Assembly (NCBI GenBank): GCA_035384565.1
Contig: DAOOIT010000033.1
Span: forward strand, 5,308 to 69,307
Source of the DNA: Planctomycetota bacterium
GTDB lineage: Bacteria; Planctomycetota; PUPC01; DSUN01
Length of the DNA stretch: 64,000 bases
Direction: 5' to 3'
Shown: piece by piece, positions 49,466 through 56,433 of the stretch
How the letters are laid out: every line of letters begins with the position of its first letter
Position numbering within the stretch: position 1 is the first letter of the stretch
Position numbers and translations under genes: made by a program
Notes under the pieces: model-generated
Databases searched by the model: none
Told to the model about the DNA's origin: nothing
The model's input: only the letters and a program-made list of their open reading frames with translations

Positions 49466-50495
49466 CGAGCGCCTCCAGGTGGTCCGCCGGCAGCTCGAGC
49501 CACGTGTCGTCGCCGATGCGGAGGGCGGCGGCCGGCTCTGCCCGCACGCGCAGCGGTCCGGGCTCCATGAAGAGGTCCACGTGGTCGCCGCAGTAGATCA
49601 CCTCCCGCACCCGGGCGCGGACGGCGTTGGCGGCGGGACGCTCCTTGCAGAGTCGCACCCGTTCGGGCCGGATGGCCAGCGTGCCCTCCTCCCAGAGCGG
49701 CCGGCAGCGCGGGGTCAGGGCGCCGAGCCGCGTCTCAACGCTCCCGCCCGACGCCGTGCCCGGGATCAGATTCGCCGAGCCGAGGAATTCGGCGACAAAG
49801 CGGGTGCGGGGGCGCTCATAGACCGCGGCAGGCGGGCCGCTCTGCTCGATCTGCCCCTCGCGCATCACGAAAAGGCGGTCCGAGACGGTCATCGCCTCGT
49901 CCTGGTCGTGGGTCACGAGCAGAAACGCCCTGCCGAGCTGGCGCTGGAGGCGGCGGAGTTCGAGCCGCACCTCGCCCCGCAGCTTGGCGTCGAGGGCCGA
50001 CATCGGCTCGTCGAGCAGCAGCACCTCGGGCTCGTTCACCAGCGCCCTCGCGAGGGCCACCCGCTGCTTCTGCCCGCCCGAGAGCTGGTGCGGGTGGCGG
50101 CGGGCGAAGTCGCCCAGGCGCAACAGGTCGAGCGCCGCCCCCACGCGGCGGGCCACCTCGGCCTGCGGCACCTTGCGGCTGCGCAGCCCGAAGGCCACGT
50201 TCTCGAACACGCTCAGGTGGGGGAAGAGCGCGTAGTCCTGGAACACCGTGTTCACCGAGCGGCGGTGGGCGGGCAGGCGCGTGATGTCGTGGCCGCTCAG
50301 GATCACGGAGCCGGCGTCGGCCAGCTCGAGGCCCGCGATGATTCGGATGAGCGTCGTCTTGCCGCAGCCCGACGGGCCGACCAGGGTGACGAACTCGCCG
50401 CCGGCGACCGCGAGGCTTACCTCGCGCAGCACGGGCGTGCCGTCGAAGCTCTTGGTCACGCCCTCGACGTGCAGGTTGCCGCGGCCCTCAGGCAT
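49458..50495 (-). CDS. potA: Polyamine ABC transporter ATPase PotA
   Basis: 345 residues. Walker A GPSGCGKTT at 40-48, Q-loop VFQDYALFPH, signature LSGGQKQRVALARAL, Walker B VLLLDEPMSALD and the H-loop VTHDQDEA are intact. A C-terminal TOBE-type regulatory domain (about 260-345) follows. It powers import through PotBC. ATG 50495 follows AAAGGG, with a promoter at 50520-50547. Confidence 0.94.
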   Translation of the reverse strand: MPEGRGNLHVEGVTKSFDGTPVLREVSLAVAGGEFVTLVGPSGCGKTTLIRIIAGLELADAGSVILSGHDITRLPAHRRSVNTVFQDYALFPHLSVFENVAFGLRSRKVPQAEVARRVGAALDLLRLGDFARRHPHQLSGGQKQRVALARALVNEPEVLLLDEPMSALDAKLRGEVRLELRRLQRQLGRAFLLVTHDQDEAMTVSDRLFVMREGQIEQSGPPAAVYERPRTRFVAEFLGSANLIPGTASGGSVETRLGALTPRCRPLWEEGTLAIRPERVRLCKERPAANAVRARVREVIYCGDHVDLFMEPGPLRVRAEPAAALRIGDDTWLELPADHLEALDG

Positions 50496-50519
50496 GGCCG
50501 GTTGCCCTTTCTGGCCGCC

Positions 50520-50547
50520 ATTGTGCCAGATGGGGCAGGGGAGTCAA
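50520..50547 (-). promoter_or_regulatory. Promoter of potABCD
   Basis: TTGACT (50547-50542), 16 bases, CACAAT (50525-50520) on the minus strand, 25 bases before the potA start. Moderate match. Confidence 0.45.
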
Positions 50548-50582
50548 GCGGCAAACCTCCCGAAGCGGCCAACCGCTCACCG

Positions 50583-50613
50583 ACCTCCCAGGGGTTGGGA
50601 ACCCGCGGGAGGT
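50583..50613. repeat. Hairpin of the AACCTCCCGCGGG type
   Basis: ACCTCCC, GGGGTT, GGG, AACCC, GC, GGGAGGT pair as a stem-loop between the radical SAM and potA genes. AACCTCCCGCGGG-like sequence recurs near 53440 and at 61129-61155. Confidence 0.55.
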
Positions 50614-50653
50614 TCTCCGGCGGTTGCGGGGGTCTCTCGTGGGAGGCGAGCGC

Positions 50654-52222
50654 CTACTTTGCGGCGGCCTCGGCGGGCGCCGCGGCCAGGGCCTTCGCCC
50701 AGGGCGCCGAGCCGTAGCGCTGGGCGATCCTGGCGAACATCTCGCGGCGGTGCAGGCACCACATGCAGAAGGGCGTGAACGCCACCTGGTCGGTCTCGGG
50801 GTCGAGGTAGACGAACGCCGACGAGCAGCGCTTCATCCGCCCCGACTCCAGCGAGTGCCACTCCTCGAAGGGCAGGATCACGATGGGCACGCCGTCCTGG
50901 ATGTGCGTGTGCTTGCGGAGCTGTTCGGAGAAGCGCCGGCCGATCGCCAGACCGCCCAGGATCTTCAAGAGGCCGAAGAAGCGGCTGCCTTTCATGATCT
51001 TCTTGAAGTTCGCCGCGCCCAGCAGCAGGCCGCCGTAGGTGCGCAGCACGAGCAGCCGCCCGCGCAGGCGCGCGAACCAGCCGCCGCGGGCCAGGCGCTC
51101 GAGCGTCGGGTTCACCCGCTTGGCCCGCGTGACCAGCTCGGGCAGCAGGTCGTGCAGCGGCCGCTTGAGGAAGTGGGTGAGCGGCACGTACTTCTCGCCG
51201 TCGGAGAAGACGAACGCCGCCGACTCGCAGTTGGGGTGCACGCCGGCGAAGCGGATGCGCTCGGTGCCGAACAGCCGCAGGGCCGGCAGCACGTAGCCGA
51301 GCAGCCCGGCGGGGAAGAACTCGAGGTTCTCGCCGGGGAACGCCTCCTCGAGGATGTGCTCCACGTCTTCGGGCGTGGTCATCACACGGGTCTCGTAGCG
51401 CCCATCTTCCCACATCTCGGTGAGGGGGATGAAGAACAGGCGGCGGAAGAGCTTGCGGTGCTCGTGGGCGAAGGCGAAGTGGTCGCGCATCCCCTTGTCG
51501 TTGAGGTCGCGGGCCAGCGTGCATACCAGCGTGTGCTTGCGCTTGCTGTGCTTCTCGATGTTCTCGATGGCCCGGAGCTTCTTCTCGAGGATCACCTCGG
51601 TGCCGCGCATGCGGCGATAAGTGGCCGGGTCGCGGCCGTCGAAGGCCACCAGGAAATCCACGCCTGTCGCGCACAGCTTCTTGCAGAACTCCTCGTCGGC
51701 CAGCTTGACGGCGTTGGTGACGATGGAGACGGGCACGTTGTTCCGCTTGGCGATGGCAATCAGCTCGAAGAGATCGTCGCGCATGGTCGGCTCGCCGCCG
51801 AAGAGCTCCACGCGGGGCGGCGGGGTGCGCTTGCCCAGCTCGGCGAAGATGCGCTCGAAGTAGCTGGTGGGCGGGCTGAACTCGAAGCCCATGCCCGGGA
51901 TGTTCGCCAGGCAGATCGGGCAGTTCAGGTTGCAGCGGTTCGTGAGGTCCATGAACAGCAGGCGCGGCTTGTGGTCGTGGCCGCACGAGTCGCAGTAGAG
52001 CGAGCAGCCGGCGCCCATGCTAGGCTCGTACTGGTAGACCTCGCGCTTCCACAGCCAGCGCTCGGCGTCGGCGCTGATGAGCTGTTCGCTGTCGCCGCAC
52101 TTTGCACAGTGCTTCTTGAGGTAGACGCCGCCATCGCGGATGAGGTGTTCGGCGGGGACGCTCTCGCGGCAGTGCTGGCAGATGCTCCTGGTATCCGAGC
52201 CGGCAATCTTGGCTTCAGGCAT
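50654..52222 (-). CDS. Radical SAM protein with an N-terminal multi-cysteine region (MJ0619/Tes-like)
   Basis: 522 residues. Cys pairs at 15/18 and 39/42 (CQHC, CAKC) and the set C73, C77, C80 in CSLYCDSCGHDH precede the radical SAM motif CNLNCPIC (Cys 97, 101, 104). That order resembles the MJ0619 / tetraether-lipid-synthase type of radical SAM enzyme, in which extra cysteines bind zinc or a second cluster. ELFGGEPTMRDDL gives the GGE motif. The C-terminal part has FCMWCLHRREMF. It may act on lipids or a pterin, but no substrate can be read here. No membrane segment. The promoter is not clear. Orphan between pot genes and a His-rich membrane protein. Confidence 0.8.
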   Translation of the reverse strand: MPEAKIAGSDTRSICQHCRESVPAEHLIRDGGVYLKKHCAKCGDSEQLISADAERWLWKREVYQYEPSMGAGCSLYCDSCGHDHKPRLLFMDLTNRCNLNCPICLANIPGMGFEFSPPTSYFERIFAELGKRTPPPRVELFGGEPTMRDDLFELIAIAKRNNVPVSIVTNAVKLADEEFCKKLCATGVDFLVAFDGRDPATYRRMRGTEVILEKKLRAIENIEKHSKRKHTLVCTLARDLNDKGMRDHFAFAHEHRKLFRRLFFIPLTEMWEDGRYETRVMTTPEDVEHILEEAFPGENLEFFPAGLLGYVLPALRLFGTERIRFAGVHPNCESAAFVFSDGEKYVPLTHFLKRPLHDLLPELVTRAKRVNPTLERLARGGWFARLRGRLLVLRTYGGLLLGAANFKKIMKGSRFFGLLKILGGLAIGRRFSEQLRKHTHIQDGVPIVILPFEEWHSLESGRMKRCSSAFVYLDPETDQVAFTPFCMWCLHRREMFARIAQRYGSAPWAKALAAAPAEAAAK

Positions 52223-52315
52223 GACGCACCCAGTCCTCTTCGGCCCCTGGACCCACGGCCCCGACGATGTCCCGAATTATAGCAGGATGACCGCTCCGGG
52301 GCAACGAGAAACCGC

Positions 52316-52969
52316 TCAGTGCTGGTGCTCGTGCTCCATCGCCGCCTTCTTGCCTGCGATGAGCAGGGGGAACACGATGTCGCCGAAGCAGCACGGCGTC
52401 CACACGGCCACGAACAGCAGCACGAAGATCACCGGCAGCAGCGGCAGCCAGTTGGCGTCGCCGTACGACGTCAGGTAGAACAGTGACGCCCAGGTGCTCA
52501 CGAACACGTGGCCCGAGTGGGGCAGCCGGGTCTTCTTCCGCCAGGCGCCGATGGCCACGCCCGCGAGTGCGGCGGGGTTCACCAGCCACCACTCCTCGAG
52601 GAACGCCAGATGAATGTGGCCCATGTGCGCGCCCACGACCAGCCCGCCCAGGTAGGGGAACACGATGTCGCTGAGCGTGCCCACGCCCACGGCGCCGACG
52701 AACCCGACCAGCACGGCCGCCGGCAGGCTGCGGCGGTAGCGGCGGTAGAGCGCGGTGGTGACGATCGCGCTCAGCAGCACGTGCGCCGGGTGCAGGATCT
52801 CGAAGAGAACCTCCGACGGGCCGCGCGGCACCTCGAGCAGGACAAACGCCAGCATGATGGCGATGCCGCTCGCCGCCCCGAGGGCCGTGAACGGCATGTG
52901 GTGCCGCAGCTCGATCGCCAGCAGGCTCGAGGCTCCGGTTTCGCCGTGGTCGTGCTTCTCGCTCATCAT
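52316..52969 (-). CDS. Unknown multi-pass membrane protein with His-rich ends, putative metal transporter
   Basis: 217 residues, about six membrane helices. The termini are His-rich (SEKHDHGE at the start, MEHEHQH at the end). Polar residues that could bind metal lie in or next to helices: HPAHVLL, GTLSDIVFP, GAHMGHIHLAFLEEWW, LPHSGHVFV and TPCCFGDIVFPLL. No known family comes to mind. The gene lies 18 bases after a ribbon-helix-helix protein with a zinc-binding-type motif, and both follow one AT-rich promoter, so metal-dependent regulation and transport is a reasonable inference. Confidence 0.7.
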   Translation of the reverse strand: MMSEKHDHGETGASSLLAIELRHHMPFTALGAASGIAIMLAFVLLEVPRGPSEVLFEILHPAHVLLSAIVTTALYRRYRRSLPAAVLVGFVGAVGVGTLSDIVFPYLGGLVVGAHMGHIHLAFLEEWWLVNPAALAGVAIGAWRKKTRLPHSGHVFVSTWASLFYLTSYGDANWLPLLPVIFVLLFVAVWTPCCFGDIVFPLLIAGKKAAMEHEHQH

Positions 52970-52987
52970 GTGCCTCGCAAAAGGCGT

Positions 52988-53284
52988 TCAGGAGTGCGGA
53001 TGCGCGCGGCGAGCGGGCCGCGGCCGGTTCGTGCAGACCATGTGCAGCGCGTGGCACTCGTCGCACTCCTTCACCGCGTGGTCGGCGGCGAAGGCGTCCC
53101 AGTGCCGTCGCTGCTCGGGCGTCAGGATGCCCGTGCCCTTGCACAGGGGGCACGCGCCGTCGAGCGCGGCCAGGATCGCCGCTCGGATGAACTCCGAGCG
53201 ATTGGGGATGCCCCTCATGGCCGCCACGAGCGCGGGGTCGCTCTTGAAGGTGATGATCTCCTGCCCCTGCCGCTTCGCTGTCAT
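52988..53284 (-). CDS. Ribbon-helix-helix regulator with zinc-finger-like C-terminus
   Basis: 98 residues. Residues 8-45 (EIITFKSDPALVAAMRGIPNRSEFIRAAILAALDG) are a CopG-type DNA-binding fold. The rest carries CPLCKGTG, then HWDAFAADH, then CDECHALHMVC, a Cys/His set fit to bind zinc or another metal. A His tail (RRAHPHS) ends it. It resembles CopG-like proteins with a metal-binding half. It probably represses its own promoter at 53323-53351, where GTAATAA is repeated with 10-base spacing. Confidence 0.78.
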   Translation of the reverse strand: MTAKRQGQEIITFKSDPALVAAMRGIPNRSEFIRAAILAALDGACPLCKGTGILTPEQRRHWDAFAADHAVKECDECHALHMVCTNRPRPARRAHPHS

Positions 53285-53322
53285 GGCCGCACTCGCTGCG
53301 GGACTCTCCTCCGCCGCCGCAT

Positions 53323-53351
53323 ATTATTACATTTTATTACCGCCCTGTCAA
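53323..53351 (-). promoter_or_regulatory. AT-rich promoter/operator of the regulator-membrane protein pair
   Basis: TTGACA (53351-53346), 17 bases, AATAAT (53328-53323) on the minus strand. The spacer and -10 contain two copies of GTAATAA ten bases apart, so they would lie on one face of the helix, as for a ribbon-helix-helix operator. This AT island stands out in GC-rich DNA. Confidence 0.7.
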
Positions 53352-53480
53352 GCCCGATTCGCGGCGCGGCCACGGCCTCCCAATCCTCGCGCCTGGTTCC
53401 CCACTCGACCCCTTGTCTTGGAAACCAGAGTCCGTAACCTCCCGCGGGAGGCCGGGGTTGGACGCGGGAGCGTCCGGATA

Positions 53481-53603
53481 CTCGCCCCCACGCGGAGCGT
53501 AGGGGCGAGAAGGGTTGTGATCATTCCTCGTCCCGGCGCTCTGCGTGGGGACGCGCCCCTTGGCCGGTCCTCACTCCTCGTCCCTACGCTCTGCGTGGGG
53601 ACG
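53481..53603. repeat. Three hairpins of the CTCGTCCC-CTCTGCG-GGGGACG type
   Basis: These fill the 300-base gap between the regulator and the esterase. Units: CTCGCCCC to GGGGCGAG (53481-53509), CTCGTCCC to GGGGACG (53527-53553) and CTCGTCCC to GGGGACG (53577-53603), with centres ACGCGGAGCGT or GCGCTCTGCGT. An AACCTCCCGCGGGAGG palindrome is near 53440. No gene is seen here. Confidence 0.75.
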
Positions 53604-53656
53604 GGTCTCTTGGCCGCTCCGCGGCCGCATCTCGGCGGGGTTAGGAACCGGCGCGC

Positions 53657-54457
53657 TCAATCGGCCCGCTTCTGCTCGAAGAGCCACTCCCACAGGTCCT
53701 TGGTCGCATAGGCCGGCCCCCACGAGCCGTGGCCCACGCCGGGGAACTCGCTGTACTTCGGGCTGGCGCCCGCCTTCTTGAGCGCCTCCACCATCTCGCG
53801 CGAGCCGCTCACCGGCACCACGCCGTCCTGGTCGCCGTGGAACGCCCAGACGGGGATCCTCGCGATGCTCGTCGCCCGCGACGGGTCGCCCGCGCCGCAC
53901 ACCGCGATGCCCGCCGCAAACAGCTTCGGCTCCCGCGCCAGGATGTCCCACGTCCCGTAGCCGCCCATCGAGATGCCCGTGACGTACACGCGGCGGGCGT
54001 CCACCTGGAACTCAGTGCGAAGCTGGGCGAGGAGTTCCAGCACGCGCCTCAGCTCGGCCGAGACCGGCACCTTCTCCTGCGAGTAGGACCCTTTGCCCCA
54101 GGGCGTGTTCACCCACTGCTTGCCGGGCGGGCACTGGGGGGCGACGACCAGGCACGGGTGCCTGTCCTGGATGGCGTCGCTTGCCAGGGCGAGGAGGGCC
54201 GCGGGCTGGTCCTTGATCTGCCCCCAATTGTCGTCGCCGCGCCCGCCCGCCCCGTGGAGGAAGAGCACGAGGGGATACGCCTTATTGGGGTCGTAGCCCT
54301 TCGGCCGCAGGAGGCGATAGAGCAGGTTGCCGCCATCGGAGGCCGCGAACTCCCGCGCCTCGAAGGCCGTCTTCAGATCCTCCAGGCCGCTGCCTGCGGC
54401 TGCCACCGGTGCCACGCTCAACACCACAACGCACATGATCCAACGACGCCTGCGCAT
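53657..54457 (-). CDS. Secreted esterase/prolyl-oligopeptidase-like hydrolase
   Basis: 266 residues with a signal peptide (WIMCVVVLSVAPVAAAGS). PLVLFLHGAGGRGDDNW gives the oxyanion region, VTGISMGGYGTWDI the Ser nucleophile elbow, AFHGDQDGVVPVSGS the Asp and GVGHGSWGPAY the His. The family (PHB-depolymerase/dienelactone-like) removes acyl or feruloyl groups from plant polymers or splits other esters outside the cytoplasm. ATG 54457 follows AGGAGAG. It stands between two repeat clusters. Confidence 0.85.
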   Translation of the reverse strand: MRRRRWIMCVVVLSVAPVAAAGSGLEDLKTAFEAREFAASDGGNLLYRLLRPKGYDPNKAYPLVLFLHGAGGRGDDNWGQIKDQPAALLALASDAIQDRHPCLVVAPQCPPGKQWVNTPWGKGSYSQEKVPVSAELRRVLELLAQLRTEFQVDARRVYVTGISMGGYGTWDILAREPKLFAAGIAVCGAGDPSRATSIARIPVWAFHGDQDGVVPVSGSREMVEALKKAGASPKYSEFPGVGHGSWGPAYATKDLWEWLFEQKRAD

Positions 54458-54483
54458 TCTGCTCTCCTGATCTCTTGTGTTAT

Positions 54484-54690
54484 TTCGCCCTTGCAGAGCT
54501 TCACGGGTTGGGGCCGTCCGTGTCCCAGGGCGTTGCCCTGGGCTATCCCATTGCGCCCTTGCAGGGCTTCGCTGGATACGGGACTTTCTTTCCTCTCTGA
54601 AGCTCCAAAGGAGCGAAATGGTGAAGCCCAGGGCAACGCCCTGGGAAGAGATCCGACACCCATCGCCAAGCCCTGAAAGGGCGGAATAGG
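54484..54690. repeat. REP/BIME-like cluster, downstream side of transposase copy 2
   Basis: Units of two kinds alternate: CGCCCTTGCAGGGCTTC-like (variants CGCCCTTGCAGAGCTTC, GCGCCCTTGCAGGGCTTC, complement AAGCCCTGAAAGGGCGGAA) and the hairpin CCCAGGGC-GTT-GCCCTGGG followed by CTATCCCATT. Copies in both orientations are present. The last unit ends just beyond the transposase stop codon. Confidence 0.85.
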
Positions 54691-54693
54691 CCT

Positions 54694-55146
54694 CTATTCC
54701 CAGAGGTACCGTTCATCGAATGCCACCTGGTACTTGCGGAGGAGGGCCCGCAACTCGTCTTGGAACGACACCTTGCGGTGATGTTCCTTCTGCCTGGCGA
54801 TGTACTCTTTGACGCCCGCGACCCCCGATTGCCCAATCGAGAAGGCCCCGTAACCCGCCTGCCAAGCAAAGTCGGCGAAGGCCTCGCCTTTGGTCTTGAT
54901 CCATTTCGATGAGCGTTTTTTCACCTCCTCGTCGAGCTTGCTCAGCGTGACCGTCCGCGAGAGCGAGAAGAGGATGTGAACGTGGTCCTCCGTGCCGCCA
55001 ACATCGAGGGCCGGGCAGCCCATCTCGCGGCACACAGCGGCCAGGTAGGCGTGCAACTCGTGCTCGATCTCGGGGCGGATGAGCGGGCGCCGGTTCTTCG
55101 TGCTGAAGATCAGGTGGACGAGCACATTTGCCAGGGACTGGGCCAT
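54694..55146 (-). CDS. IS200-like / REP-associated tyrosine transposase, copy 2
   Basis: 150 residues. ANVLVHLIFSTKNRRPLI, the metal motif EDHVHILFSLSR, the Tyr region AWQAGYGAFSIGQSG and QKEHHRKVSFQDELRALLRKYQVAFDERYLW complete the Y1 HUH fold. It lies within dense palindromic repeats on both sides (54484-54690 and 55155-55583), the classic picture of a RAYT gene and its REP elements. ATG 55146 is clear. It shares fold but limited sequence with copy 1 at 45217. Confidence 0.9.
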   Translation of the reverse strand: MAQSLANVLVHLIFSTKNRRPLIRPEIEHELHAYLAAVCREMGCPALDVGGTEDHVHILFSLSRTVTLSKLDEEVKKRSSKWIKTKGEAFADFAWQAGYGAFSIGQSGVAGVKEYIARQKEHHRKVSFQDELRALLRKYQVAFDERYLWE

Positions 55147-55154
55147 TCCTGCCC

Positions 55155-55583
55155 TCCGTCCATTTCGCCCTTACAGGGCTTCATAGGTTGTGGGCCATCG
55201 CGTCCCCAGGGCTTCGCCCTGGGCTATCCCATTCCGCCCCTGCGGGGCTTCAGACCATTCCGCCCTTCCAGGGCTTCATGGGTGGGGTCACTCGTTTCCC
55301 AGGGCGTTGCCCTGGGCTATCCCATTCCGCCCCTGCGGGGCTTCAGAGGCCCACCACGGGCGGGCACGGGCCGGCACGGGCGACCGCCTGAGTACACCGC
55401 GTTCCTCTGTTGTCAGGCCGTGGCGAGGCCGATCATGGGGTATCCCCTTAGGCAGTTCCTCCGCATGGCCACTGCCTTTCTGAAGCTCCGAAGGAGCGAG
55501 ATGGTAAAGCCCAGGGCAACGCCCTGGGTAACGAAGCGACAGACCCGCAGACCCGCCAAGCCCTGTAAGGGCGAAATAGGTGC
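55155..55583. repeat. REP/BIME-like cluster, upstream side of transposase copy 2
   Basis: This fills the 437-base gap upstream of the transposase. Forward units CGCCCTTACAGGGCTTC, CGCCCCTGCGGGGCTTC (twice), CGCCCTTCCAGGGCTTC; CCCAGGGC-TTC-GCCCTGGG and CCCAGGGC-GTT-GCCCTGGG each followed by CTATCCCATT; then inverted units GAAGCTCCGAAGGAGCGA, CCCAGGGCAACGCCCTGGG and AAGCCCTGTAAGGGCGAAA. The bases at 55345-55480 between forward and inverted groups show no motif. Confidence 0.85.
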
Positions 55584-56429
55584 TCATCCAGTCATCTCTC
55601 TTGGCGGCCGCGCCGGGCCAGGAAGAGTTGGAAAGCCCGCTGGCCGGATCCGGACCAACGACCATCCTTGTTCCTGACGGAGGATGCCAGATAGTGTGTC
55701 GTGGTGCGCCGCGCCAGCGTTGATGATCGATGCCTTGCCGCAGCCGTGCTTTTTTCGGTAGAGTCGTAGGTTGCTTACAAAGTGGCTGGACCTCGGGCCA
55801 TCGAGTTGATTCCGGGCAAAATCCGTGACTTGACTGCAAGCTTTCTCCGCGATGCGCCTCTTCAGCAATTCCATCCACGAGCCAAGGTCGGTGCCCCCGC
55901 CTCCCGAACCAGGTTCCTCGGCTACCTCGGCGATTGCTTCCTCGATTAGCCTATCAGTCTCACGCCTGGTGCTTTCCGGTCTTTCAGACTCTCGCTTCCG
56001 CTCAATGGCCTCCTGGTAGGCGGTGGGGTCCTCAAGCCCGACAATGAGGGTTTCGGGCCTGAGTACTGCCAACACTTGGGCGAAGCCGCACCGCACACCC
56101 CATGCGATGATGTCACTGTCTGTACTGCCCGTTGCGTCCAGCTGCGCCCGCAAATCTGCTGCCGAAATCCCGCACCTCTTCGGGAACCAATCGCGGGCGT
56201 CGCCGCTGTAGCCTTCGACGCCAACGATGTCTACCACACCCAGGTCTATCAGCGCGCAGGCTGTGCATAGGCTTTGGCGTATGCCGTCGAAGAAGTTGTG
56301 GTCCTCGTCAAACAGAAGGATCAGCGGGGATGGTTCTTTACCGTATTGCTCAACGATGGTTCCCTCAATGGGTACCGCAACGTCGTACCCGTACCGGCGG
56401 AGATCGAGTACCTCCCGTTGATCGGCCAT
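55584..56429 (-). CDS. Unknown protein, possibly distant TraB/ChaN-like
   Basis: 281 residues, cytoplasmic. SPLILLFDEDHNFFDGIRQSLCTACALIDLGVVDIVGVEGYSGD looks like the first strand and helix of the TraB/EreA/ChaN group, in which a conserved Glu follows a GxEG-like stretch. A second part ends KASIINAGAAHHDTLSGIL, where that group has a final His strand. The match is weak. A Gly/Ser/Glu-rich stretch near 180 separates the halves. ATG 56429 is 4 bases after the GH42-like stop with AAGGAG spanning that stop, so the genes are translated together. It ends at the repeat cluster. Confidence 0.6.
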   Translation of the reverse strand: MADQREVLDLRRYGYDVAVPIEGTIVEQYGKEPSPLILLFDEDHNFFDGIRQSLCTACALIDLGVVDIVGVEGYSGDARDWFPKRCGISAADLRAQLDATGSTDSDIIAWGVRCGFAQVLAVLRPETLIVGLEDPTAYQEAIERKRESERPESTRRETDRLIEEAIAEVAEEPGSGGGGTDLGSWMELLKRRIAEKACSQVTDFARNQLDGPRSSHFVSNLRLYRKKHGCGKASIINAGAAHHDTLSGILRQEQGWSLVRIRPAGFPTLPGPARPPREMTG

Positions 56430-56433
56430 GCGG

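Noticed and set aside
54484..55583. CRISPR array
   Set aside because: Repeats are palindromic, occur in both orientations and are irregularly spaced, and no cas gene is present; REP elements fit better.
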